A stretch of 64,000 bases of DNA from Linyphia triangularis (Eukaryota > Arthropoda > Arachnida > Araneae > Linyphiidae). The notes beneath the pieces are model-generated. The model was not told the origin of the DNA. It did no database searches and saw only the letters and a list, made by a program, of their open reading frames with translations. The position numbers were made by a program, and so were the translations under genes. This document shows, piece after piece, positions 9,106 through 22,290 of this stretch. Each line of letters begins with the position of its first letter. Positions within the stretch are counted from its first letter, which is position 1. Location: assembly GCA_963978545.1 (NCBI GenBank), contig OZ021727.1, positions 14,396,743-14,460,742 of the forward strand. Reading direction: 5' to 3'.

Positions 9106-11599
9106 GCACGATCAAAATTTTTAGTCTTTAATTTTCCACATGAATAGTACGGAAAATTTCAAAATTCTTCATTTTCAAATTCTTTCAATTTTTTTAGACC
9201 CAGGGTTATTGAAAAATTCCCCCGTGTCGAATTCCGCAGTCAAATGGTCATATATTCGCAACCAAAATAAGAAAAGGAAAGCATTTGAGCCTATTTCCAC
9301 CATTGAAAATACACGGTGGGAACATGTTCAATGAATTATTGTTCAAAAAGTAAAATTTTCAAAATTTTTTCAGTGTAGAGAAATTGAAGCTAGTATATAG
9401 CAGAATCTCCAATTCCAATTTTATAACACTCAAAAAATATTAAGTGGTTCAAAAGTTGGTCCCAAAAAGTGCATGATCAAAATTTTTGGTCTTCAATTTT
9501 CCACATGTTAATCGTACGGAAAACATCAAATTTTTTCATTTTAGAATTCTTCCAATTTTTTTAGACCCACAGATTATTAAAAAAACCCGAGTTGATTTCC
9601 GGAGGCAAATCGTCACATATTTGCCACAAATATAAGAAAAGGAAAGCATTTGGGCCTATTTCCCAAATTGAAAATACACGGGGGGACGATGTTCAATAAA
9701 TTATTGTCCGAAATGTAAAATTTTCAAATTTTTTTTACTATGAAAAAATTGAAAGTAGTATATAGCAAAATCTCCAATTCCAATTTTATAACACTCAAAA
9801 AATATTAAAAGGTTCAAAATTATGTCCCAAAAAGTGCATGATCAAAATTTTTGGTCTTCAATTTTCCACATGTTAATCGTACGGAAAACTTCAAATTTCT
9901 TCATTTTAGAATTCTTCCAATTTTTTTAGACCCACAGAATATTGAAAAAATCACCCGAGTTGATTTCCTTAGGCAAATCGTCACATATTCGCAACAAAAA
10001 TTAGAAAAGGAAAGCTTTTGTGCCTATTTCAAAAATTGATAATACACGGGGGGACGATGTTCAATGAATTATTGTTAAAAAAGGAAAATTTTCAAAATTT
10101 TTTTATTCTGGAGAAATTGAAGCTAGTATATGGTAGAATCTCCAATTACAATTTTATAACACTCAGAAAATATTAAGTGGTTCAAAAGTAGGTCCCAAAA
10201 AGTGCACGTTCAAAATTTTTCGTTTTTAATTTTCCACATGTTAATCGTACGGAAAACTTCAAATGTCTTCATTTTCAAATTCTTTCAATTTTTTTAGACC
10301 CAGGGTTATTGAAAAATTCTCCCGAGTCGAATTCCGCAGTCAAATCGTCACATATTCGCAACCAAATTTAAGAAAAGGAAAGAACTTGAGCCTATTTCCC
10401 CCATTGAAAATACACGGTGGGACCATGTTCAATGAATTATTGTTCAAAAAGTAAAATTTTCAAAATTTTTTCACTGTAGACAAATTGAAGATAGTATATA
10501 GAAAAATCTCCAATTCCAATTTTATAACACTCAAAAAATATTAAGTGGTTCAAAAGTTGGTCCCAAAAAGTGCATGATCAAAATTTTTCGTCTTTAATTT
10601 TCCACATGTTAATCGTAAGGAAAACTTCAAATTTCTTAATTTTCTAATTCTTTCAATTTTTTTAGACCCAGGGTTATTGAAAAAATCACCCGAGTTTATT
10701 TCCGGAGGCAAATCGTCACAAATTCGCAACAAAAATAAGAAAAGGAAAGCATTTGGGCCTATTTCCCAAATTGAAAATACACGGGGGGACGATGTTCAAT
10801 GAATTATTGTCCGAAATGTAAAATTTTCAAATTTTTTTTACAAGGAAAAAATTGAAAATAGTATATAGCAGAATCTCCAATTCCAATTTTATAACACTCA
10901 AAAAATATTAAGTGGTTCAAAAGTTGGTCCCAAAAAGTGCACGATCAAAATTTTTCGTCTTGAATTTTAAACATGTTAATCGTACGGAAAACATCAAATT
11001 TCTTCATTTTAGAAATCTTCCAATTTTTTTAGACCCACAGATTATTGAAAAAATCACCCGAGTTGATTTCCGGAGGCAAATCGTCACATATTCGCAACAA
11101 AAATTAGAAAAGGAAAGCATTTGAGCCTATTTCCCAAATTGAAAATACACGGGGGGACAATGTTCAATGAATAATTGTTCAAAAAGAAAAATTTTCAAAT
11201 TTTTTTTTACTCTGAAAAAATTGAAGCTAGTATATAGCAGAATTACCAATTCCAATTTTATAACACTCAGAAAATAATAAGTGGTTTAAAAGTAGGTCCC
11301 AAAAAGTGCACGTTCAAAAATTTTCGTTTTTAATTTTCCACATGTTAATCGTACGGAAAAATACAAATGTCTTCATTTTCAAATTCTTTCAATTTTTGTA
11401 GACCCGGGGTTATTGAAAAATTCTCCCGAGTTGAATTCCGCAGTCAAATCGTCACATATTCGCAACCAAATTTAAGAAAAGGAAAGCATTTGAGCCTATT
11501 TCCCAAATTGAAAATACACGGGGGACAATGTTCAATGAATTATTGTCCAAGAAGTAAAATTTTCACATTTTTTTTACTATGAAAAAATTGAAGCTAGTA

Positions 11600-13810
11600 T
11601 ATAGCAGAATTACCAATTACAATTTTATAACACTCAGAAAATATTAATAGGTTCAAAATTTGGTCCCACAAAGTGCACGATTAAAATTTTTCGTCTTTAA
11701 TTTTCCACATGTTAATCGTACGGAAAACATCAAATTTCTTCATTTTAGAATTCTTCCAATTTTTTAGACCCACGGATTATTGAAAAAATCACCCGAATTG
11801 ATTTCTGGAGGCAAATCGTCACATATTCGCAACAAAAATAAGAAAAGGAAAGCATTTGGGCCTATTTCCCAAATTGAAAATACACGGGGGGACGATGTTC
11901 AATGAATTATTGTCCGAAATGTAAAATTTTCAAATTTTTTTTACTATGAAAAAATTGAAGCTAGTATGTAGCAGAATCTCCAATTCCAATTTTATAATAA
12001 TCAGAAAATATTAAGTGGTTCAAAAATTGGTTCCAAAAAGTGCACGATCAAAATTTTTCGTCTTAAATTTTCCACATGTTAATATTACGGAAAACATCAA
12101 ATTTCTTCATTTTAGAATTCTTCCAATTTTTTTAGACCCACAGATTATTGAAAAAATCACCCGAGTTGATTTCCTTAGGCAAATCGTCACATATTCGCAA
12201 CAAAAATTAGAAAAGGAAAGCATTTGAGCCTATTTCCCAAATTGAAAATACACGGGGGGACAATGTTCAATGAATTATTGTTCAAAAAGGAAAATTTTCA
12301 AATTTTTTTTACTATGAAAAAATTGAAGCTAGTATATAGTAGAATCTCCAATTACAATTTTATAACACTAAAAAAATATTAATGTGTTCAAAAGTTGTCC
12401 CAAAAAGTGTACGATCAAAATTTTTCGTTTTTAATTTTCCACATGTTAGTAGTACGGAAAACTTCAAATTTCTTCATTTTAGAATTCTTCCAATTTTTTT
12501 AGACATAGGGTTATTAAAAAAATCACCCGAGTTGATTTCTGGAGGCAAATCGTCACATATTCGCAACAAAAATAAGAAAAGGAAAGCATTTGGGCCTATT
12601 TCCCAAATTGAAAATACACGGGGGGACGATGTTCAATAAATTATTGTCCGAAATGTAAAATTTTCAAATTTTTTTTACTATGAAAAAATTGAAAATAGTA
12701 TATAGCAGAATTACCAATTACAATTTTATAACACTCAGAAAATATTAATAGGTTCAAAATTTGGTCCCACAAAGTGCACGATTAAAATTTTTCGTCTTTA
12801 ATTTTCCACATGTTAATCGTACGGAAAACATCAAATTTCTTCATTTTAGAATTCTTCCAATTTTTTAGACCCACGGATTATTGAAAAAATCACCCGAATT
12901 GATTTCTGGAGGCAAATCGTCACATATTCGCAACAAAAATAAGAAAAAGAAAGCATTTGAGCCTATTTCCGCCATTGAAAATACACTGGGGGACGATGTT
13001 CAATGAATTATTGTTCAAAAAGTAAAATTTTCAAAATTTTTTCAGTGTAGAGAAATTGAAGCTAGTATATAGAAGAATCTCCAATTACAATTTTATAAGA
13101 ATCAGAAAATATTAACTGGTTCAAAAATTGGTCCCAAAAAGTGCACGATCAAAATTTTTCGTCTTCAATTTTCCACTTGTTAATCGTACGGAAAACTTCA
13201 AATTTCTTCATTTTAGAATTCTTCCAATTTTTGTAGACCCAGGGTTATTGAAAAAATCACCCGAGTTGATTTCCGGAGGCAAATCGTCACATATTCGCAA
13301 CAAAAATTAGAAAAGGAAAGCATTTGAGCCTCTTTTCCAAATTGAAAATACACGGGGGGACAATGTTCAATGAATTATTGTTCAAAAAGGAAAATTTTCA
13401 AATTTTTTTTACTATGAAAAAATTGAAGCTAGTATATAGTAGAATCTCCAATTACAATTTTATAACACTAAAAAAATATTAATGTGTTCAAAAGTTGTCC
13501 CAAAAAGTGTACGATCAAAATTTTTCGTTTTTAATTTTCCACATGTTAATAGTACGGAAAACTTCAAATTTCTTCATTTTAGAATTCTTCCAATTTTTTT
13601 AGACATAGGGTTATTAAAAAAATCACCCGAGTTGATTTCTGGAGGCAAATCGTCACATATTCGCAACAAAATAAGAAAAGGAAAGCATTTGGGCCTATTT
13701 CCCAAATTGAAAATACACGGGGGGACGATGTTCAATAAATTATTGTCCGAAATGTAAAATTTTCAAATTTTTTTTACTATGAAAAAATTGAAAATAGTAT
13801 ATAGCAGAAT
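11600..13810 (+). repeat. Three-unit higher-order repeat, two tandem copies
   Basis: Variant markers recur at a 1,100-1,102 bp offset (three units). The marker GGTCCCACAAAGTGCACG at about 11661 recurs at about 12763. The AGTGTACGATC plus TTAGACATAGGGTTATT unit at about 12380-12640 recurs at 13480-13740. The two three-unit copies are nearly identical. Confidence 0.75.
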
Positions 13811-14254
13811 CTACAATTCCAATTTTATAACACTCAGAAAATATTAAGTGGTTCGAAAGTTGGTCCCAAAAAGTGCACGACCAAAATATTTCGTTTTTAA
13901 TTTTCCACATGTTAATCGTACGGAAAACATCAAATTTCTTCATTTTAGAATTCTTCCAATTTTTTTTAGACCCAGGGTTATTGATAAAATCACCCGAGTC
14001 AAATTCCGGAGTCAAATTGTCACATATTCGCTACCAAAAATAAGAAAAGGAAAGCATTTGAGCCTATTTCCCCCATTGAAAATACACGGGGGGACAATGT
14101 TCAATGAATTATTGTTCAAAAAGGAAAATTTTCAAATTTTTTTCAGTGTAGAGAAATTGAAGCTAGTATATAGAAGAATCTCCAATTACAATTTTATAAC
14201 ACTCAGAAAATATTAAGTGGTTCAAAATTTGGTCCCAAAAAGTGCACGATCAAA

Positions 14255-14955
14255 ATTTTTCGTTTTTAATTTTCCACATGTTAATCGTACGGAAAACTTC
14301 AAATGTCTTCATTTTCAAATTCTTTCAATTTTTTTAGACCCAGGGTTATTGAAAAATTCTCCCGAGTCGAATTCCGAAGTCAAATCGTCACATATTCGCA
14401 ACCAAATTTAAGAAAAGGAATGAACTTGAGCCTATTTCCCCCATTGAAAATACACGGGGGGACCATGTTCAATGAATTATTGTTCAAAAATTAAAATTTT
14501 CAAAATTTTTTCAGTGTAGAGAAATTGAAGCTAGTATATAGAAGAATCTCCAATTCCAATTTTATAATACTCAGAAAATATTAAGTTGTTCAAAATTGGT
14601 CCCAAAAAGTGCACGATCAAAATGTTTCGTCTTTAATTTTCCACATGTTAATCTTACGGAAAACATCAAATTTCTTCATTTTAGAATTCTTCCAATTTTT
14701 TTAGACCCACAGATTATTGAAAAAATCACCCGAGTTGATTTCCGGATGCAAATCGTCACATATTCGCAACAAAAATTAGAAAAGTAAAGCATTTGAGCCT
14801 ATTTCCCAAATTGAAAATACACGGGGGGACAATTTTCAATGAATTATTGTCCAAAAAGGAAAATTTTCAAATTTTTTTTACTATGAAAAAATTGAAGCTA
14901 GTATATAGAAGAATCTCCAATTACAATTTTATAACACTCAAAAAATATTAAGTCG
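14255..14955 (+). repeat. 700-bp two-unit block, copy A of four
   Basis: A distinctive pair of units: CTTCATTTTCAAATTC, then CGAATTCCGAAGTCAAATC with AGAAAAGGAATGAAC, then ATGTTTCGTC with TTAATCTTACGG and CCGGATGCAAATCG. The same pair recurs at 21595-22290, 24570-25235 and 26004-26550. Offsets are 7,340, 2,940 and 1,469 bp, close to 20, 8 and 4 units. Confidence 0.8.
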
Positions 14956-15214
14956 TTCAAAAGTTGTTCCCAAAAAGTGCATGATAAAAATTTTTCGTCT
15001 TTAATTTTCAACATGTTAATCGTACGGAAAACTTCAAATGTCTTAATTTTCGAATTCTTTCAATTTTTTTAGACCCAGGGTTATTGAAAGAATCACCCGA
15101 GTTGAATTCCAGAGTCAAATCGTCACATATTCGCAACCAAATTTAAGAACAGGAAAGAACTTGAGCCTATTTCCCCCATTGAAAATACTCGGTGGGACGA
15201 TGTTCAATGAATTA

Positions 15215-15900
15215 TTGCTAAAAAAAGAAAATTTTCAATTTTTTTTTTCTGGAGAAATTGAAGCTAGTATATAGTAGAACCTCCATTTACAATTTTATAA
15301 CACTAAAAAAATATTAATGTGTTCAAAAATTGTCCCAAAAAGTGCACGATCAAAATTTTTCGTTTTTAATTTTCCACATGTTATAGGAACGGAAAACTTC
15401 AAATTTCTTCATTTTAGAATTCTTCCAATTTTTTTAAACCCAGGGATATTAAAAAAAATCACCCGAGTTGATTTCCGGAGGCAAATCGTCACATATTCGC
15501 AACCAAAATAAGGAAAGGAAAGCATTTGAGCCTATTTCAAAAATTGAAAATACACGGAGGGACGATGTTCAATGAATTATTGTCCAAAAAGTAAAATTTT
15601 CACATTTTTTTTACTATGAAAAAATTGAAGCTAGTATATAGCAGAATTACCAATTCCAATTTTATAACACTCAGAAAATATTAAGTGGTTCAAAAGTAGG
15701 TCTCAAAAAAGGCACGATTAAAATTTTTCGTCTTTAATTTTCCACATGTTAATCGTACGGAAAACTTCAAATGTCTTAATTTTCAAATTCTTTCAATTTT
15801 TTTAGACCCAGAGTTATTGAAAAATTCTCCCGAGTCGAATTCCGCAGTCAAATCGTCACATATTCGCAACCAAATTTAAGAAAAGGAAAGAACTTGAGCC
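15215..15900 (+). repeat. 685-bp variant block, copy A
   Basis: Marked by ATTATTGCTAAAAAAAG, GAACCTCCATTTACAATT, CATGTTATAGGAACGG and then GTAGGTCTCAAAAAAGGC. The same succession recurs at about 22555-23240 and 29525-30215, and partly at 20719-21060. All offsets are close to whole numbers of units. Confidence 0.75.
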
Positions 15901-18624
15901 TATTTCCCCCATTGAAAATACATGGTGTAACCATGTTCAGTGAATTATTGTTCAAAAAGTAAAATTTTCAAAATTTCTTCAGTGTAGAGAAATTGAAGCT
16001 AGTATATAGAAGAATTACCAATTCCAATTTTATAACACTCAGAAAATATTAAGTGGTTCGAAAGTTGGTCCCAAAAAGTGCACGACCAAAATTTTTCGTC
16101 TATAATTTTCCACATGTTAATCGTACGGAAAACTTCAAATTTCTTCATTTTAGAATTCTTCCAATTTTTTTAGAACCAGGGTTATTGATAAAATAAGCCG
16201 ACTCGAATTCCGGAGTCAAATCGTCACATATTCGCAACCAAAAATAAGAAAAAGAAAGCATTTGAGCCTATTTCCCCCATTGAAAATACACTGGGGGACG
16301 ATGTTCAATGAATTATTGTTCAAAAAGTAAAATTTTCAAAATTTTTTCATTGTGGAGAAAATGAAGCTAGTATATAGTAAAATCTCCAATTACAATTTTA
16401 TAAGAATCAGAAAATATTAACTGGTTCAAAAATTGGTCCCAAAAAGTGCACGATCAAAATTTTTCGTTTTTAATTTTCCACATGTTAATAGTACGGAAAA
16501 CTTCAAATTTCTTCATTTTAGAATTCTTCCAATTTTTTTAGACATAGGGTTATTAAAAAAATCACCCGAGTTGATTTCTGGAGGCAAATCGTCACATATT
16601 CGCAACAAAAATAAGAAAAGGAAAGCATTTGGGCCTATTTCCCAAATTGAAAATACACGGGGGGACGATGTTCAATGAATTATTGTTCAAAAAGTAAAAT
16701 TTTCAAAATTTTTTCATTGTGGAGAAATTGAAGCTAGTATATAGTAAAATCTCCAATTACAATTTTATAACACTCAGAAAATATTAAGTGGTTCGAAAGT
16801 TGGTCCCAAAAAGTGCACGACCAAAATTTTTCGTCTATAATTTTCCACATGTTAATCGTACGGAAAACTTCAAATTTCTTCATTTTAGAATTCTTCCAAT
16901 TTTTTTAGACCCAGGGTTATTGATAAAATAAGCCGACTCGAATTCCGGAGTCAAATCGTCACATATTCACAACCAAAAATAAGAAAAGGAAAGCATTTGA
17001 GCCTATTTCCCAAATTGAAAATACACGGGGGGACGATGTTCAATGAATTATTGTCCAAAAAGTAAAATTTTCAAATTTTTTTTACTATGAAAAAATTGAA
17101 GCTAGTATATAGAAGAATCTCCAATTACAATTTTATAACACTCAGAAAATATTAAGTGGTTCAAAAATTGGTCCCAAAAAGTGCACGATCAAAATTTTTC
17201 GTTTTTAATTTTCCACATGTTAATCGTACGGAAAACTTCAAAATTCTTCATTTTAGAATTCTTCCAATTTTTTTAGACCCATTGTTATTGAAAAAATCAC
17301 CCGAGTTGAATTCCGGAGGTAAATCGTCACATATTCGCAACAAAAATTAGAGAAGGTAAGCATTTGTGCCTATTTCAAAAATTGAAAATATACGGGGGGA
17401 CGATGTTCAATGAATTATTGTCCAAAAAGTAAAATTTTCACGTTTTCTTTACTATGAAAAAATTGAAGCTAGTATATAGCAGAATTACTAATTCCAATTT
17501 TATAACACTCAGAAAATATTAAGTGGTTCAAAAGTTGTCCCAAAAAGTGCACGTTCGAAATTTTTCGTCTTTAATTTTCCACATGTTAATCGTATGGAAA
17601 ACTTCAAATTTCTTCATTTTAGAATTCTTCCTATTTTTTTAGACACAGGGTTATTGAAAAAATCATCCGAGTTGAATTCCAGAGTCAAATCGTCACATAT
17701 TTTCCACAAAAATAAGAAAAGGAGAACATTTGAGCCTATTTCCCAAATTGAAAATACACGGGGGGACGATGTTCAATGAATTATTGTTAAAAAAGGAAAA
17801 TTTTCAAATTTTTTTTATTCTGGAGAAATTGAAGCTAGTATATAGTAGAATCTCCAATTACAATTTTATAACAATCAGAAAATATTAAAGGGTTCAAAAG
17901 TAGGTCCCAAAAAATGCACGTTCAAAATTTTTCGTTTTTAATTTTCCACATGTTAATCGTACGGAAAACTTCAAATTTCTTCTTTTTAGAATTCTTCCAA
18001 ATTTTTTAGACACAGGGTTATTGAAAAAATCATCCGAGTTGAATTCCAGAGTCAAATCGTCACATATTTGCCACAAAAATAAGAAAAGGAAAGCATTTGA
18101 GCCTATTTCCCAAATTGAAAATACACGGGCGACGATGTTCAATGAATTATTGTCCGAAATGTAAAATTTTCAAATTTTTTTTACTATGAAAAAATTGAAA
18201 ATAATATATAGCAGAATCTCCAATTCCAATTTTATAACACTCAGAAAATATTAAGTGGTTCGAAAGTTGGTCCCAAAAAGTGCACGACCAAAATTTTTCG
18301 TTTTTAATTTTCCACATGTTAATCGTACGGAAAACTTCAAATTTCTCCATTTTAGAATTCTTTCAATTTTTTTAGACCCAGGGTTATTGAAAAATTCCCC
18401 CGAGTCGAATTCCGCAGTCAAATCGTCACATATTCGCAACCAAAATAGGAAAAGGAAAGCATTTGTGCCTATTTCAAAAATTGAAAATACACGGGGGAAC
18501 GATGTTCCATGAATTATTGTCCAAAAAGTAAAATTTTCAAAATTTTTTTATTCTGGAGAAATTGAAGCTAGTATATAGAAGAATCTCCAATTACAATTTT
18601 ATAACACTCAGAAAATATTAATGT

Positions 18625-19550
18625 GTTCAAAAGTTGTCCCAAAAAGTGCACGATCAAAATTTTTTGTCTTTAATTTTTCCACATGTTAATCATACGGTAA
18701 ACTTCAAATTTCTTCATTTTAGAATTCTTCCAAATTTTTTAGACACAGGTTTATTGAAAAAATCATCCGAGTTGATTTCCGAAGGCAAATCGTCACATAT
18801 TCGCAACAAAAATAAGAAAAGGAAAGCATTTGAGCCTATATCCCCCATTGAAAATACACGGGGGGACAATGTTCAATGAATTATTGTTCAAAAAGTAAAA
18901 TTCTCAAAATTTTTTCATTGTGGAGAAATTGAAGCTGGTATATAGTAGAATCTCCAATTACAATTTTATAACACTCAGAAAATATTAAGTGGTTCAAAAA
19001 TTGGTCCCAAAAAGTGCACGAACAAAATGTTTCGTCTTTAATTTTTCACATGTTAATCGTACGGAAAACTTCAAATTTCTTCATTTTAGAATTCTTCCAA
19101 TTTTTTTTGACACAGGGTTATTGAAAAATTCTCCCGAGTCGAATTCCGCATTCAAATCGTCGCATATTCGCAACCAAATTTAAGAAAAGGAAAGAACTTG
19201 AGCCTATTTCCCCCATTGAAAATACACGGTGTGACCATGTTCAATGAATTATTGTTCAAAAAATAAAATTTTCAAAATTTTTTAAGTGTAGAGAAATTGA
19301 AGCTAGTATATAGCAGAATCTTCAATTCCAATTTTATAACACTCAAAAAATATTAAGTGGTTCAGGAGTTGGTCCCAAAAAGTTCACGATCAAAATTTTT
19401 CGTCTTTAATTTTCCACATGTTAATCGTACGGAAAACTTCAAAATTCTTCATTTTCGAATTCTTTCAATTTTTTTAGACCCAGGGTTATTGAAAAATTCC
19501 CCCGAGTCGAATTCCGCAGTCAAATCGTCACATATTCGCAACCAAAATAA
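18625..19550 (+). repeat. 925-bp block duplicated at a 26-unit offset
   Basis: Near-identical to 28171-29096 (offset 9,546 bp). Shared rare variants include ATCATACGGTAAAC, GACACAGGTTTATTG and GCACGAACAAAATG. Part of it (19225-19735) also recurs at about 27303-27813. Confidence 0.75.
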
Positions 19551-21594
19551 GAAAAGGAAAGCATTTGAGCCTATTTCAAAAATTGAAAATACACGGATGA
19601 CGATGTTCAATGAATTATTGTCCAAAAAGGAAAATTTTCAAATTTTTTTTACTATGAAAAAATTGAAGCTAGTATATAGAAGAATCTCCAATTCCAATTT
19701 TATAACACTCAAAAAATATTAAGTGATTCAAAAGTTGGTCCCAAAAAGTGCATGATCAAAATTTTTCGTCTTTAATTTTCCACATGTTAATCGTACGGAA
19801 AACATCAAATTTCTTCATTTTAGAATTCTTCCAATTTTTTTAGACCCACAGATTATTGAAAAAATCACCCGAGTTGATTTCCGGATGCAAATTGTCACGT
19901 ATTCGCAACAAAAATTAGAAAAGTAAAGCATTTGAGCCTATTTCCCAAATTGAAAATACACGGGGGGACAATGTTCAATGAATTATTGTTCAAAAAGGAA
20001 AATTTTCAAATTTTTTTTACTATGAAAAAATTGAAGCTAGTATATAGAAGAATCTCCAATTCCAATTTTATAACACTCAAAAAATATTAAGTGGTTCAAA
20101 AGTTGGTCCCAAAAAGTGCATGATCAAAATTTTTCGTCTTTAATTTTCCACATGTTAATCGTACGGAAAACTTCAAATTTCTTCATTTTAGAATTCTTCC
20201 AAATTTTTTAGACACAGGGTTATTGAAAAAATCATCCGAGTTGAATTCCAGAGTCAAATCGTCACATATTTGCCACAAAAATAAGAAAAGGAGAGCATTT
20301 GAGCCTATTTCCCAAATTGAAAATACACGGGGGGACGATGTTCAATGAATTATTGTTAAAAAATGAAAATTTTCAAAATTTTTTTATTCTGGAGAAATTG
20401 AAGCTAGTATATGGTAGAATCTCCAATTACAATTTTATAACAATCAGAAAATATTAAGTGGTTCAAAAGTAGGTCCCAAAAAATGCACGTTCAAAATTTT
20501 TCGTTTTTAATTTTCCACATGTTAATCGTACGGAAAACTTCAAATTTCTTCTTTTTAGAATTCTTCCAAATTTTTTAGACACAGGGTTATTGAAAAAATC
20601 ATCCGAGTTGAATTCCAGAGTCAAATCGTCACATATTTGCCACAAAAATAAGAAAAGGAAAGCATTTGAGCCTATTTCCCAAATTGAAAATACACGGGGA
20701 GACGATGTTCAATGAATTATTGCTAAAAAAGGAAAATTTTCAATTTTTTTTTTCTGGAGAAATTGAAGCTAGTATATAGTAGAACCTCCATTTACAATTT
20801 TATAACACTAAAAAAATATTAATGTGTTCAAAAGTTGTCCCAAAAAGTGCACGATCAAAATTTTTCGTTTTTAATTTTCCACATGTTATAGGAACGGAAA
20901 ACTTCAAATTTCTTCATTTTAGAATTCTTCCAATTTTTTTAAACCCAGGGATATTAAAAAAAATCACCCGAGTTGATTTCCGGAGGCAAATCGTCACATA
21001 TTCGCAACCAAAATAAGGAAAGGAAAGCATTTGAGCCTATTTCAAAAATTGAAAATACACGGAGGGACGATGTTCAATGAATTATTGTCCAAAAAGGAAA
21101 ATTTTCAAATTTTTTTTACTATGAAAAAATTGAAGCTAGTATATAGAAGAATCTCCAATTACAATTTTATAACACTCAAAAAATATTAAGTCGTTCAAAA
21201 GTTGTCCCAAAAAGTGCACGATCAAAATTTTTCGTCTTTAATTTTCCACATGTTAATCGTACGGAAAACTTCAAATGTCTTAATTTTCGAATTCTTTCAA
21301 TTTTTTTAGACCCAGGGTTATTGAAAGAATCACCCGAGTTGAATTCCAGAGTCAAATCGTCACATATTCGCAACCAAATTTAAGAAAAGGAAAGAACTTG
21401 AGCCTATTTCCCCCATTGAAAATACATGGTGTAACCATGTTCAGTGAATTATTGTTCAAAAAGTAAAATTTTCAAAATTTTTTCAGTGTAGAGAAATTGA
21501 AGCTAGTATATAGAAGAATTACCAATTCCAATTTTATAACACTCAGAAAATATTAAGTGGTTCAAAAGTAGGTCTCAAAAAAGGCACGATCAAA

Positions 21595-22290
21595 ATTTTT
21601 CGTCTTTAATTTTCCACATGTTAATCGTACGGAAAACTTCAAATGTCTTCATTTTCAAATTCTTTCAATTTTTTTAGACCCAGGGTTATTGAAAAATTCT
21701 CCCGAGTCGAATTCCGAAGTCAAATCGTCACATATTCGCAACCAAATTTAAGAAAAGGAATGAACTTGAGCCTATTTCCCCCATTGAAAATACACGGGGG
21801 GACCATATTCAATGAATTATTGTTCAAAAATTAAAATTTTCAAAATTTTTTCAGTGTAGAGAAATTGAAGCTAGTATATAGAAGAATCTCCAATTCCAAT
21901 TTTATAATACTCAGAAAATATTAAGTTGTTCAAAATTGGTCCCAAAAAGTGCACGATCAAAATGTTTCGTCTTTAATTTTCCACATGTTCATCTTACGGA
22001 AAACATCAAATTTCTTCATTTTAGAATTCTTCCAATTTTTTTAGACCCACAGATTATTGAAAAAATCACCCGAGTTGATTTCCGGATGCAAATCGTCACA
22101 TATTCGCAACAAAAATTAGAAAAGTAAAGCATTTGAGCCTATTTCCCAAATTGAAAATACACGGGGGGACAATTTTCAATGAATTATTGTCCAAAAAGGA
22201 AAATTTTCAAATTTTTTTTACTATGAAAAAATTGAAGCTAGTATATAGAAGAATCTCCAATTACAATTTTATAACACTCAAAAAATATTA
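21595..22290 (+). repeat. 700-bp two-unit block, copy B of four
   Basis: Repeats the paired variants of 14255-14955 at an offset of 7,340 bp (20 units), with only a few substitutions, such as CATGTTCATC for CATGTTAATC. Confidence 0.78.
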
